From CAZZKE01 sp964655005 (lineage in GTDB: Bacteria > Pseudomonadota > Alphaproteobacteria > Rhodospirillales > JABHCV01): a stretch of DNA of 64,000 nucleotides. The stretch lies in the NCBI GenBank assembly GCA_964655005.1, contig CAZZKE010000001.1, positions 1 through 64,000 on the forward strand, given 5' to 3'. The notes under the pieces are model-generated. The model was not told the DNA's origin and did not search any database. It worked only from the letters and a program-made list of their open reading frames with translations. The translations under genes were made by a program, and so were the position numbers. Shown one piece after another: positions 52,981-62,062 of this stretch (its first letter is position 1; each line of letters starts with the position of its first letter).

Positions 52981-53008
52981 AATACCAAGGATCACTGATA
53001 AAGACCCA
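52981..53008 (-). repeat. Dispersed intergenic repeat, copy C
   Basis: Read on the minus strand it is TGGGTCTTTATCAGTGATCC then TTGGTATT. It matches the copies at 20382-20408, 37285-37310 and (half) 33313-33328. It lies between the rpmB terminator and the 3' end of the EAL-GGDEF gene. Confidence 0.75.
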
Positions 53009-53041
53009 TTGAGATTATTTCAGCGCCGGAAAGCCGAACGA

Positions 53042-54850
53042 TTACGGAAATTCCCTGAACGCTATATGATCCGGAGACTTCTTGGCCTGTTTTTTCAGGC
53101 GGGCAATGTCCTGAATCAGCGCCTCGTGGTCACGCGGTCGCGCCGTCGCCCCCACTTGTACGATGACCGCCGAGCAGGTCAGCGACCCGTAACGGTGGAT
53201 TTCGCCGTTGCGGTCCGGGCGTTCCAGATATCCACGCTTGAGGTCGATGGGGTCGTAAAAACTTATGATGTCTTTGGCAAATTTATCCAGGGTGGCCTGT
53301 ATTTCTCTTCTTACCACAAACGGGCTGATGCCGGTAAAACCGGCGAAAAAGTCGTCGCCGCCGATATGGCCAAGAAATACCCCATTATGCCGCAGCAGGC
53401 GCTGCATGATTTCGGCAAACAATAATATCGCCCGATCCCCTTGCCGGAAGCCGTAATGGTCGTTGAACGGCTTGAAGTTATCGAGATCAAAATAAACGAT
53501 ACAACATTGTTCGTCGCAATTATGCTCCAGGCAACTGGTCACGTAGTTGGTTATGGAATGGTTGCCGGGCAACTTGGTTAGCGGATTTTGATCGCGCGCC
53601 TGTTCCAGGCTTTTTTCATGCAGCAGGGTAAGCAGCGATTGGGTCGAAAGCAAACCTACATAGCATAGCTTCTCGACAATCAGGATGCCGTCCGGGTTCT
53701 GACCCTGGGCATAGATATCGAGAATTTCCTCGACGCTGCTTTCAATGTCGGCGACCGGGCATTTGCCGATCAGGCGATCCAGCGGGTCGCCAAGGCCCCT
53801 GTTGGCCAGCAGGGCGTGGCCGAAGCGATTGTAAAGCATGGCCTTCAGGTTGGAACCCCGGACCAGTCCGCGCGGATAACCGGTCACATCAAGCACCGGC
53901 AGGAAGGCCATATCGTCATGACGCTTGAATATGTCTATCACTTTTCCGATATCGTCGGTTTCGTTGATGGATGGAAGAATATCTATCTTCTCGCGGACCA
54001 GGCTTCGGTCACCTTTGACTTCCTTGCGGCGCCGTTCATTGTCGTTAAGCCGCGCTACAATTTCATACCGGTCCAGTAATCGTCCGATGTCCGTTTGCGG
54101 GCGCTGAATCAGATAGCCTTGCGCCATATTGCAGCCGGCGTCGCGGCAGGCCAGGAAATCTTCTTCGCTTTCCAGGCCCTCGGCGATGACCGCGATACCC
54201 AGTGTATGGGCCATCCGGGCGACGGTATTGACCATCAGCCTTTTTTTATCGTCCAGAGCCATCCCGTTAATGAAAAAACGGTCGATCTTCAAATAGTCGG
54301 GCTGGTGGTCATACAACATCTTTAGCTGCGAATAACCCTGGCCATAGTCATCCAGCGCAATACGGAATGATTGCCGGCGGCAGCGGGCGAGAATATCCAC
54401 GACATGCGGGGCCGAACTGTTATCGTATTTCTCCGAAAGTTCCAGGCAGAGGCTGCTCGTGGGGAACGCCAGTTCCTTCATCAACGCCCGGGTCTGTTCA
54501 GGGCTGTAGTCCGGCGATTCAAAACAGCGGCCATCCAGGTTGAAGAACAGCTTCTTGCTGCGGGCGCCGGGAATTCGTGAAAAGGTGCGTAACGCCTTTT
54601 GGCGGAGCGCCAGGTCAGCCTGATGCAGTATTCCCATTTGCCAGGCCTGATCAAAAAAGCTCTGTATACTGGGCAGGCCCATCCGTTCCTGGCCGCGTAG
54701 CAAGGCCTCGTAACCATAAACCGCGCCGGTCTGAATATTCACGATCGGCTGAAATGCGAAATTGATCGAGGCGGAAATTGCCTCGAGAAATTCTTCGGCC
54801 TTATATGACGCAATCGGGTCGGGCCTGTTTTCTACCAAGGTTATGTTCAT
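53042..54850 (-). CDS. EAL-CBS-GGDEF cyclic di-GMP signalling protein
   Basis: A 602-residue protein without membrane segments. Residues about 25-265 form an EAL phosphodiesterase domain with the catalytic YEALLRG (E48), FNLDG, ELSE, ALDDYG, LKIDRF and AEGLES motifs intact, so it probably hydrolyses cyclic di-GMP. Residues about 285-410 are a CBS pair, which may sense a nucleotide. The C-terminal GGDEF domain has IGGDDF, with Asp for Glu at the fourth position, so cyclase activity is doubtful. Single gene; a dispersed repeat lies past its 3' end. Confidence 0.9.
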   Translation of the reverse strand: MNITLVENRPDPIASYKAEEFLEAISASINFAFQPIVNIQTGAVYGYEALLRGQERMGLPSIQSFFDQAWQMGILHQADLALRQKALRTFSRIPGARSKKLFFNLDGRCFESPDYSPEQTRALMKELAFPTSSLCLELSEKYDNSSAPHVVDILARCRRQSFRIALDDYGQGYSQLKMLYDHQPDYLKIDRFFINGMALDDKKRLMVNTVARMAHTLGIAVIAEGLESEEDFLACRDAGCNMAQGYLIQRPQTDIGRLLDRYEIVARLNDNERRRKEVKGDRSLVREKIDILPSINETDDIGKVIDIFKRHDDMAFLPVLDVTGYPRGLVRGSNLKAMLYNRFGHALLANRGLGDPLDRLIGKCPVADIESSVEEILDIYAQGQNPDGILIVEKLCYVGLLSTQSLLTLLHEKSLEQARDQNPLTKLPGNHSITNYVTSCLEHNCDEQCCIVYFDLDNFKPFNDHYGFRQGDRAILLFAEIMQRLLRHNGVFLGHIGGDDFFAGFTGISPFVVRREIQATLDKFAKDIISFYDPIDLKRGYLERPDRNGEIHRYGSLTCSAVIVQVGATARPRDHEALIQDIARLKKQAKKSPDHIAFREFP

Positions 54851-55232
54851 GGCGACAATGTGTAGCCGGTTTTGGTGACTCTTTTATGATCCTTTTCTCT
54901 TATACCGGGGAGCAATGTGGGGAAGGTTCCCGTTGCAATATTCGGGTGAGGTGATGGGGTGGACGGCCCCTGCTCTCCGGCATCAAAGTGCTATATGGGT
55001 CGTGTTGGCCATTATCTCAAAGATCGTCGTGGCGCGCTTTCGGTGATTGTTCCGGTCGCATTTGAACTTCCAAATATGAAGGCCTTCGGGAAATCACAAA
55101 TGGGTCTAAAAGTGAATCCAGAATTGCAAGGAAACGACCGCCAAAAGTACGCTTTCCTGCAATTGCGGTTACTTCAAATCATGGAAAAAGATTGGCAAAT
55201 CAATGGTGTCCGGATTTTTAACGGGGGACTAT
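54851..55232. other. Intergenic region beside the restriction-modification module
   Basis: A 382-base gap between the EAL gene start and the restriction enzyme stop. A plus-strand frame with a GTG start (54959-55348, 129 codons) runs through it and overlaps the restriction gene antisense. It matches no family, and its ribosome site is weak, so it is not called. The base composition becomes AT-richer here, suggesting one edge of the acquired module. Confidence 0.45.
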
Positions 55233-56099
55233 CTAGTTTCCAGCTAAATTTGTGGGGCCGGTTGACCGGCACAACGATTTTTTTATTTGCTCACAAAACA
55301 AGTCACGTGACGGCGTTTCCTTGTAAAGAAAGGCCGCCTGCAAGTTAGCGTGGCTTGTGCCTTCCACGGATGTCATCACCGGACGAAATTGTCCCGGTCG
55401 ATCTGGATCATCATCAAACCGGTATGTCAGGAAGATGATGTTGACAGTACTGCTTCTTACATCCGGTGACCGCATGAAGTCGGCCCGTTTCAGTATATAC
55501 CGGTAAACCTGATCCTGAATGACCGCGACAATCTTGCTTTTCCAATGATGATGGAAATATCCCTTGCGGATCAGTTGAGTGATGTAGCGTTTATATACGT
55601 TGTCCCAATTTAGACCATAGACAGGGCGCCGGTTCAGGTCTTCACCCGCCCTTAAGGCCTCGTATGCCGGCATTACCGAACCGGTAATATCTATGGCCTG
55701 TAATTCAACCGACAAAAATTTATCTACGCCACCTTCGTCATTCACGTCAGCCACCACAAAGTCAACATTCCCGAAGTCTTTCATATTAACTTCGGGTGCT
55801 ATCTTCGGGCTTTTCGGAGGTTGACCTTCCCAACAGTGGGTAATTACATCCCTGAGAAAATCAATGGCATGGAAGCGTTTGGGACAGACACTTATGAGGT
55901 CTGTCATGGCGTTAAGTCCATTATTATTTTTACGTAATATGGTGCAAACAGGATATGGTTCGATTCCAAGCTTGGTACTGCGTTTCAAGCAGCGGCTATC
56001 AATAAACGGGCAATGGTAATTTGTGGTTGCGGGGTCAACCCCCTTTACGGCTCTTCTCCCCAGAACTTCGCCGACGATATTCTCCGGATTAAACGGCAA
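55233..56099 (-). CDS. NotI-family type II restriction endonuclease
   Basis: A 288-residue protein like the NotI family. It has the four-cysteine metal site (C30 in HCPFIDSRC, C37, C52 in YPVCTI, C72 in SVCPKRF) and a PD-(D/E)xK-type active site with D113 in VDFVVADV and E132-L-Q134, matching the D...ExQ variant of NotI. NotI cuts GCGGCCGC; the target here may differ. The start is a TTG inside the methyltransferase 3' end (11-base overlap). The gene is AT-richer than its neighbours, as expected for an acquired module. Confidence 0.8.
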   Translation of the reverse strand: MPFNPENIVGEVLGRRAVKGVDPATTNYHCPFIDSRCLKRSTKLGIEPYPVCTILRKNNNGLNAMTDLISVCPKRFHAIDFLRDVITHCWEGQPPKSPKIAPEVNMKDFGNVDFVVADVNDEGGVDKFLSVELQAIDITGSVMPAYEALRAGEDLNRRPVYGLNWDNVYKRYITQLIRKGYFHHHWKSKIVAVIQDQVYRYILKRADFMRSPDVRSSTVNIIFLTYRFDDDPDRPGQFRPVMTSVEGTSHANLQAAFLYKETPSRDLFCEQIKKSLCRSTGPTNLAGN

Positions 56100-57240
56100 T
56101 CGCCAAGTCCTCTTGCGGCGCCTGAATGGTTTTTTGGCTGGCTATGAGAATTTCCTCTGCGACCCTCCTGCCTAACAGGGGAGGCACTGCATTACCTACC
56201 TGAATATATTGCTCGGTGCGTGGTCCGGAAAAACGGAACCAGTCGGGGAATGATTGAAGGCGTGCGGCCTCGCGAACGGTAATAACCCGGTCTTGCTCCG
56301 GATGAATGAATGCCCCCCAATGCAAATCACACTTGGTTAGTACCGTGCAAGAAAGTCCGTCTTTGCGCATACGACCGTATCGCTTTGTGTGGTCGCAACG
56401 GCGAGCCTTTTTCATGCCGGCGGGCAGAAGATCTATCGGCACATTGCGCCAGCTTCCACCCTCGGGAATATGCTTCATTCGTTCAAGATTAATTTTTGCT
56501 AAACGTGGCGCCGCATGATTATCGACTTCGCACAAATTACCCCGAAGTTTTTGCTGGAATTTATTAATTGACGGGTGCGCGTACTTAGTCAAACCACCAG
56601 GGTCTTCTCCGTTTTTAAGTGGCATCAGATCTCCGATAGCATCCCAGACCGTGACGAACGGCCTAATTCCCGGGGCGTGTGTCGGCCTGGGCCACGCGAT
56701 GGGGAGGTCAAGCCGGTTGCCGATGAAGAAAACTCTCCGTCGCTCCTGCGGGACGCCGTATTCTTCGGCTTTAAGAGTCTTCGTCTCGACTGCATACCCC
56801 AGTTGTCCAAGACCCGAGACAATATCGTGCATCGCTTTGCCGCCGCCCGCAGATTTGATGCCAGTTACGTTTTCCAGTACCACCCATTTGGGGAACAAGC
56901 CTTCGACTATACGAAGATATTCCCGAAATAAATTGCTGCGTGCATCGTGCAGGCCTCTTTGGTGATTATAGACGCTAAAAGCCTGGCAAGGAGGGCCGCC
57001 AATAAGACAGTCAAGCTCACCTTGTTTCAGCTTCGCCGATTCCAGGAAATCAGCCGCAGATATGTCCTCGATTGGTCCGCCAAGGAATATCGCTTCGGGA
57101 TGGGTCTCTCTGTAGGTTTCGCCAGCAAATTTATTTAAATCGTTACCCGCCAACACGTGGAAGCCAGCCTGCCGAAAGCCTTCGGAGAGTCCACCGGCAC
57201 CGCAAAACAGGTCGATCGCAGTAGGGCCAATCGTACCCAA
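56089..57240 (-). CDS. DNA (cytosine-5) methyltransferase
   Basis: A 383-residue C5 cytosine methylase. Motif I is DLFCGAGGLSEGF (10-22), motif IV GGPPCQAFS holds the catalytic Cys, motif VI is VLENV, motif VIII QERRRVFFIG, and motifs IX-X include LQSFPDWF and QVGNAVPP. It should protect the host from the adjacent NotI-like enzyme. The start is a TTG at 57240. It is upstream of and overlaps the endonuclease gene, so the methylase is made first. Confidence 0.9.
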   Translation of the reverse strand: MGTIGPTAIDLFCGAGGLSEGFRQAGFHVLAGNDLNKFAGETYRETHPEAIFLGGPIEDISAADFLESAKLKQGELDCLIGGPPCQAFSVYNHQRGLHDARSNLFREYLRIVEGLFPKWVVLENVTGIKSAGGGKAMHDIVSGLGQLGYAVETKTLKAEEYGVPQERRRVFFIGNRLDLPIAWPRPTHAPGIRPFVTVWDAIGDLMPLKNGEDPGGLTKYAHPSINKFQQKLRGNLCEVDNHAAPRLAKINLERMKHIPEGGSWRNVPIDLLPAGMKKARRCDHTKRYGRMRKDGLSCTVLTKCDLHWGAFIHPEQDRVITVREAARLQSFPDWFRFSGPRTEQYIQVGNAVPPLLGRRVAEEILIASQKTIQAPQEDLAIAV

Positions 57241-57330
57241 TTTATGTGTTCTCCCATTTTACCAAAGCGGCAATGTTCACTATAGGTTCCTGTTTGCCGT
57301 TCGGCAATAGATATCCTGTTTACGCCGCCC

Positions 57331-58728
57331 TTACCCCAGTGCCTGGACTATTTGTTCGGTCATTTTCTTGGCGTCGCCGAACAGCATCATGGTGTTGTCG
57401 GCGAAGAACAGTTCGTTGTCGACGCCGGCATAGCCCGAGGCCATGGAGCGTTTGATGAACAGCACCGTGCCGGCCTTTTCCACATCCAGGATCGGCATGC
57501 CGTAGATCGGGCTGGCCGGGTCGGTCTTGGCCGCCGGGTTGGTGACATCGTTGGCGCCGATCACGAAGGCGACGTCGGCCGAGGAAAACTCGTGGTTGAT
57601 TTCATCCAGTTCGAAGACCTCGTCATATGGCACGTTGGCTTCCGCCAGCAGCACGTTCATGTGGCCGGGCATACGACCGGCAACCGGGTGAATGGCGTAG
57701 GAGACATCGACTCCTTCCGCCTTCAGGGTGTCGGCCATTTCCCTGAGCGCATGCTGGGCCTGGGCCACCGCCATGCCGTAGCCGGGGATGATGATAACCT
57801 TCGAGGCGTTCTTCATCAGGAACGCGGCGTCATCCGCGGCACCCGATTTAACCGCCCGCTCGACACCGTCCCCACCGGTCCCAGCCGGCCCTGCGGTAAC
57901 GCCGCCGAAGCCGCCCAACAGGACATTGAAGATCGACCGGTTCATGCCTTTGCACATGATGTAGCTGAGGATCGCGCCCGACGATCCGACCAGGGCGCCG
58001 GTGATGACCAGCGCCGGGTTACCCAGGGTAAAGCCGATGCCGCAAGCCGCCCAGCCCGAGTACGAGTTGAGCATGGAAACGACCACCGGCATGTCGGCGC
58101 CGCCGATCGGAATAATGATAAGGAAACCGATCAGGAAGGCCAGGATTGCCAGTATCCAGAATGTGAACGGCGACTGCCCCTGCACCAGCAGCACCACGAA
58201 GACGGCGATGGCGATGGCGATCAGGGCATTAAGTTTATGCTGCCCGGTAAAGGTAATCGGCGCCCCGCTCATGATGCCTTGCAGCTTGGAAAACGCGATA
58301 ATCGACCCGGAAAAGGTGATGGCGCCGATAACCAGGCCCAGCGACAGTTCGATCAGGCTGCCGGGGGCAATGGCGCCGACCGTGCCGATGCCATAGGCCT
58401 GGGGATGAAAAAATGCCGCCGTGGCGACGAAAACGGCGGCCAGGCCGACCAGCGAATGAAATGCCGCGACCAGTTGCGGCAACGCCGTCATTTGTATTTT
58501 AACGGCCACCACGGTACCGATGGAACCGCCGATCAACATCGCCACCAGGATCATCGAAAAGCTCATGACGCCGGGGTCCATCAGTGTCGTGATGATGGCG
58601 ATAACCATGCCGATGACACCCATGAAATTACCGGTGCGGGCGGTTTCCGGCGACGACAGCCCGCGCAGGGCCAGGATGAACAGCACCGAGGAGATCAGAT
58701 AGGCGAAGCCTGTTAAATTTTCAGTCAT
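57331..58728 (-). CDS. pntB: NAD(P) transhydrogenase subunit beta
   Basis: A 465-residue PntB. The N-terminal half has about nine membrane helices forming the proton channel. The C-terminal domain from about 290 binds NADP(H) (IIPGYGMAVAQAQHA, IHPVAGRMPGHMNVLLAEA, GANDVTNPAA). It couples proton influx to reduction of NADP+ by NADH. It is the last of three pnt genes on the minus strand. Confidence 0.96.
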   Translation of the reverse strand: MTENLTGFAYLISSVLFILALRGLSSPETARTGNFMGVIGMVIAIITTLMDPGVMSFSMILVAMLIGGSIGTVVAVKIQMTALPQLVAAFHSLVGLAAVFVATAAFFHPQAYGIGTVGAIAPGSLIELSLGLVIGAITFSGSIIAFSKLQGIMSGAPITFTGQHKLNALIAIAIAVFVVLLVQGQSPFTFWILAILAFLIGFLIIIPIGGADMPVVVSMLNSYSGWAACGIGFTLGNPALVITGALVGSSGAILSYIMCKGMNRSIFNVLLGGFGGVTAGPAGTGGDGVERAVKSGAADDAAFLMKNASKVIIIPGYGMAVAQAQHALREMADTLKAEGVDVSYAIHPVAGRMPGHMNVLLAEANVPYDEVFELDEINHEFSSADVAFVIGANDVTNPAAKTDPASPIYGMPILDVEKAGTVLFIKRSMASGYAGVDNELFFADNTMMLFGDAKKMTEQIVQALG

Positions 58729-58740
58729 GCCGGGCGCTCC

Positions 58741-59151
58741 CTATTTCTTTTTCTTCTTGAACATGGACAGCATGCGCTGGGTGACTATGAAGCCGCCGAA
58801 GATGTTGACCGAGGCCAACATCACCGCCATGAATCCCATCACTTTCGAGAAATCCATTTCCGCCGGACCGGCGGCCAGCAAACCGCCGACAATAATCACC
58901 GAAGATATGGCGTTGGTCACCGCCATCAGCGGCGAATGCAGGGCCGGGGTAACGCTCCACACCACATAGAAGCCGACGAAACAGGCGAGCACGAAAACCG
59001 TGAACAGGGACAGGAACGGATCGCTGCCGCCGCTCATCGGCGCCGCCGCCAACTGGGTCGCCTCGCCGGCGATTCGTAGCGCATCTTCGGCCAGTCTTGC
59101 CGCATCGCCGGCCAGGCGGGTCGAATGATCGGCGATTGTTGCCGCGTCCAT
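58741..59151 (-). CDS. pntAB: NAD(P) transhydrogenase subunit alpha part 2
   Basis: A 136-residue membrane subunit. A hydrophilic helix rich in A, R and E (residues 1-35) precedes three membrane helices (FLSLFTVFVLACFVGFYVVW and others) and a lysine-rich end (MFKKKKK). In three-gene alphaproteobacterial systems this replaces the C-terminal part of PntA. It is two bases from pntAA and 12 bases from pntB. Confidence 0.93.
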   Translation of the reverse strand: MDAATIADHSTRLAGDAARLAEDALRIAGEATQLAAAPMSGGSDPFLSLFTVFVLACFVGFYVVWSVTPALHSPLMAVTNAISSVIIVGGLLAAGPAEMDFSKVMGFMAVMLASVNIFGGFIVTQRMLSMFKKKKK

Positions 59152-59153
59152 GG

Positions 59154-60362
59154 CTAGGTATCCTTCTTTTCTGATGTGGCGGGCTTTTTCCTGGCCGCCG
59201 TTTTTGCCTTCGCCGGTTTTTGTTCCAGCAACCGGGGATGAACTACTTTGCCGTCGCGGGTAACCAGCGTTCCGGTAATGATTTCGTCCTCCCAGTCGAT
59301 GTTCAGGGTTTTGCTTTCGGGGTCGACCAGGGGGCTCAGGAAATTCAGCAGATTACGGCCATACAGCGAACTGGCGTCTTCGGCCAGGCGGCCGGCGACG
59401 TTTTCGTGGCCGACGATCCGGACACCGTATTTTTCGACCACCTTGCCGAGTTCGGAAAGCGGGCAGTTGCCGCCGGCCTCGACGGCCAGATCGACAATCA
59501 CCGAGCCCGGCTTCATGGTCTTGACCATGTCTTCGCTGACCAGCACCGGGGCCGGACGGCCGGGGATCAGCGCCGTAGTGATGACGATGTCCTGCTTGGT
59601 AATGTGTTCGGCGACCACCTGTTTTTGTTTGGCGAAATATTCCGGCGGCATTTCCTTGGCGTAGCCGCCGTCGGTCTGGGCGTCCTTTTCCATTTCCGGA
59701 TCCACGGTCAGGAACTTGCCGCCCAGGCTTTCCACCTGTTCGCGGGTCGCCGGGCGAACATCGGTGGCGGTGACCACGGCGCCCAGCCGTTTGGCCGTGG
59801 CGATAGCCTGCAAGCCGGCGACGCCGACGCCCATGATAAATACCTTGGCCGGGGCGATGGTGCCCGCCGCCGTCATCATCATCGGGAAGGCGCGGCCAAA
59901 TACCGCCGCCGCATCGAGCACCGATTTATAACCGGCCAGATTGGATTGCGAAGACAGGATATCCATGCTTTGGGCACGGGTGATGCGCGGCATCAGTTCC
60001 ATGGCAAACGAGGTCACGCCGGCTTTGGCCAGGGCTTCCATGTCTTTCGGGTTGGACAGCGCCGCCAGCCCGGAAATCAGGATCGCGCCCCGCTTCATCA
60101 TTTGCGCTTCGCTTTTCACCCCGGTTGTCAGGGGGCGCTGTACTTTAAGCACGATGTCGGCGGATTTAAGCGCCGCAGGTTCGTCCCTGGCGATTGTCGC
60201 GCCGGCCTGTTTGTAGGTATCGTCGGAGAAAGAGGCGGTCGATCCGGCGGCCTTTTCGATGGTCACGTCGAAACCGAGGGCGATCAGCTTCCTGACTATA
60301 TTCGGCGAGGCGGCAACCCGCGTTTCACCGGGCCGCCGCTCCTTGACAATGGCAATTTTCAT
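59154..60362 (-). CDS. pntAA: NAD(P) transhydrogenase subunit alpha part 1
   Basis: A 402-residue NAD-binding subunit (start MKIAIVKERRPGETR). The Rossmann loop is FIMGVGVAGLQAIATAKRLG (about 171-190) and the family segment SQSNLAGYKSV is present. It is soluble; the membrane part is encoded by the next gene. The C-terminus is a charged K/A-rich tail. It heads the pnt operon and is divergent from the M24 peptidase gene. Confidence 0.95.
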   Translation of the reverse strand: MKIAIVKERRPGETRVAASPNIVRKLIALGFDVTIEKAAGSTASFSDDTYKQAGATIARDEPAALKSADIVLKVQRPLTTGVKSEAQMMKRGAILISGLAALSNPKDMEALAKAGVTSFAMELMPRITRAQSMDILSSQSNLAGYKSVLDAAAVFGRAFPMMMTAAGTIAPAKVFIMGVGVAGLQAIATAKRLGAVVTATDVRPATREQVESLGGKFLTVDPEMEKDAQTDGGYAKEMPPEYFAKQKQVVAEHITKQDIVITTALIPGRPAPVLVSEDMVKTMKPGSVIVDLAVEAGGNCPLSELGKVVEKYGVRIVGHENVAGRLAEDASSLYGRNLLNFLSPLVDPESKTLNIDWEDEIITGTLVTRDGKVVHPRLLEQKPAKAKTAARKKPATSEKKDT

Positions 60363-60530
60363 ATCGGGACATTCCTTAAGCGTGCAAACTCTGCCTGCGG
60401 TTATGCACCGTCCGGGCTATTTTCTCAAGTGCCGCGACGGTTTTTCCGCGAGCGTTTGGCTATTGCATTACGATGGCTTTTGGCGCAAAGCGTTGGATCC
60501 CGACCCGACATCCGGCAGGAGGAAAAAATC

Positions 60531-61700
60531 ATGCAGAACCCGCCGCCGCGCGGTTTTTCGCCGGCCGAATACGAATACCGCACCGCCCTGGCCCAGCGAC
60601 GGATGGCCGAATTGAAGGTCGATGCCCTGTTGCTAAGCACCGAGCCCGAGGTCCGTTACTTCAGCGGTTTTCACAGCCAATTCTGGGAAAGCCCGACCAG
60701 GCCGTGGTTCGTGATCGTGCCACTGGACGGCAAACCGATAGCGGTGATTCCGGAAATCGGCGCCAGCGGCATGGCCAGAACCTGGATCGAGGACATCCGC
60801 ACCTGGCCCGCCCCGCGCCCGGCGGACGACGGTGTTTCCCTGCTGGTCCAGGCGCTCACGGACCTGCCCCGACGGTTCGGTCGGGCCGGCGTGCCGCTGG
60901 GGCATGAAAGCCTTGTCAGAATGCCCGGCGCCGATTTCGCCCGGTTATGCGAGAGGCTGGACGGGATCGAAATTGTCGATGCCGCGCCACTTGTTCACGG
61001 CCTTCGCAATATCAAGTCGGAAGCCGAAATCGCCAAGATACGCCACATTTGCCGGCTAACCTCGGATGCCTTCGAGGCCTTGCCGGGGACCCTTCGGGCG
61101 GGTCGGTCGGAACGGTGGAATTGCCGGCATTTACGCATCGACCTGTTGCAACGGGGGGCCGATAATTCGCCATACCTGATTGCCGGGTCGGGGCCCGGCG
61201 GCTATGACAGCATTATAATGGGGCCGACCGGGCGGATTATCGAACGGGGTGATGTGCTGATAATCGATACCGGTACCGTCTACGATGGCTATTTTTGTGA
61301 TTTCGATCGTAATTACGCTTTCGGGCCGCCGGATGATGACGCCAGACGCGCCCACGACGCGGTCTATCGGGCCACCGACGCCGGGATCGCGGCGGCCCGG
61401 CCGGGCGTTACCTGCGCCGATCTGGCCGCCGCCATGTGGCGGGTGCTGGAAGACGGCGGCGCGCTTGGCAACGATGTCGGGCGACTCGGTCATGGCCTGG
61501 GCATGCAGTTGACCGAAGGCCCGTCGCATACGCCGGAAGACCGGACGGTTCTTGAACCGGGCATGGTGCTGACCATCGAACCCGGCATGGAATTCGCGCC
61601 GGGCAAGAACATGGTGCATGAGGAGAATATCGTGATTCGGGACGACGGCGCCGAACTGTTGACCAAACGGGCGCCGACGGAAATGCCGATTATCGACTAA
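60531..61700 (+). CDS. M24 family metallopeptidase (Xaa-Pro peptidase-like)
   Basis: A 389-residue pita-bread-fold enzyme. The creatinase-like N-terminal domain covers 1-145. The metal ligands are visible in the second half: D in IDTGTVYDGY, D in CDFDRN, H in GHGLGMQ, E in TIEPGME and E in VHEENIVI. The strong AGGAGG site just before 60531 fixes the start; the open frame extends much further upstream but runs antisense through pntAA. Relatives cleave Xaa-Pro dipeptides, ectoine or DMSP. The substrate is not determined. Confidence 0.88.
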   Translation: MQNPPPRGFSPAEYEYRTALAQRRMAELKVDALLLSTEPEVRYFSGFHSQFWESPTRPWFVIVPLDGKPIAVIPEIGASGMARTWIEDIRTWPAPRPADDGVSLLVQALTDLPRRFGRAGVPLGHESLVRMPGADFARLCERLDGIEIVDAAPLVHGLRNIKSEAEIAKIRHICRLTSDAFEALPGTLRAGRSERWNCRHLRIDLLQRGADNSPYLIAGSGPGGYDSIIMGPTGRIIERGDVLIIDTGTVYDGYFCDFDRNYAFGPPDDDARRAHDAVYRATDAGIAAARPGVTCADLAAAMWRVLEDGGALGNDVGRLGHGLGMQLTEGPSHTPEDRTVLEPGMVLTIEPGMEFAPGKNMVHEENIVIRDDGAELLTKRAPTEMPIID

Positions 61701-61789
61701 TGCATAGCGTAATTCCAGTGGTCACCCTCCCGAACCTATAATGCGGGGTCGCAAGTGCGAACAAGCGCCCCAATAGGCTAAACAGGGGA

Positions 61790-61904
61790 ATGACCGTGAA
61801 AGAGTATGTTGGATTTGACGTATCGAATGACAGAGACGAGCTTTTGCGTAGTGGATGAATCTGGGTCGATATTGGTGCAAGGTATCGTAATTGCACCGCA
61901 ATGA
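61790..61904 (+). pseudogene. IS110-family transposase N-terminal fragment (frameshifted)
   Basis: From the ATG at 61790 (AGGGGA upstream) the frame gives KEYVGFDVSND, like the N-terminus of IS110-type transposases (V-G-L-D-V-S with the catalytic Asp). It stops at 61856-61858. Shifting frame near 61842 continues the homology as FCVVDESGSILVQG before another stop at 61902. It is a broken 5' remnant; no intact copy is nearby. Confidence 0.68.
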
Positions 61905-61930
61905 TTACAGCTTTCACCAGAAGAAAAGCC

Positions 61931-61961
61931 TTGTAGCTGTAGTAACTACAGGCTTTAGGCT
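61931..61961 (+). promoter_or_regulatory. Candidate MerR-type promoter upstream of the MerB-like gene
   Basis: TTGTAG (61931-61936) and TAGGCT (61956-61961) are separated by 19 bases, the over-long spacer typical of promoters activated by MerR-family regulators. The spacer starts with a perfect 15-base palindrome, CTGTAGTAACTACAG (61937-61951), centred where MerR-type operators lie. The MerB-like ATG is about 100 bases downstream. No merR gene is in the window. Confidence 0.5.
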
Positions 61962-62062
61962 GGCGCTGGTATGAAATTTATTATGATGTGTACCGATGCT
62001 CGATCAAATCCCGTCAGCTACATGGAAGAGCGGAACAAACGATAATAAACGAAATCTTAACA

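Noticed and set aside
54959..55348. 129-codon plus-strand frame beside the restriction gene
   Set aside because: GTG start with weak ribosome site, no recognised family, and antisense overlap with the well-supported endonuclease gene.
59220..60530. Upstream extension of the M24 peptidase frame
   Set aside because: It runs antisense through pntAA, and a strong AGGAGG site marks the true start at 60531.
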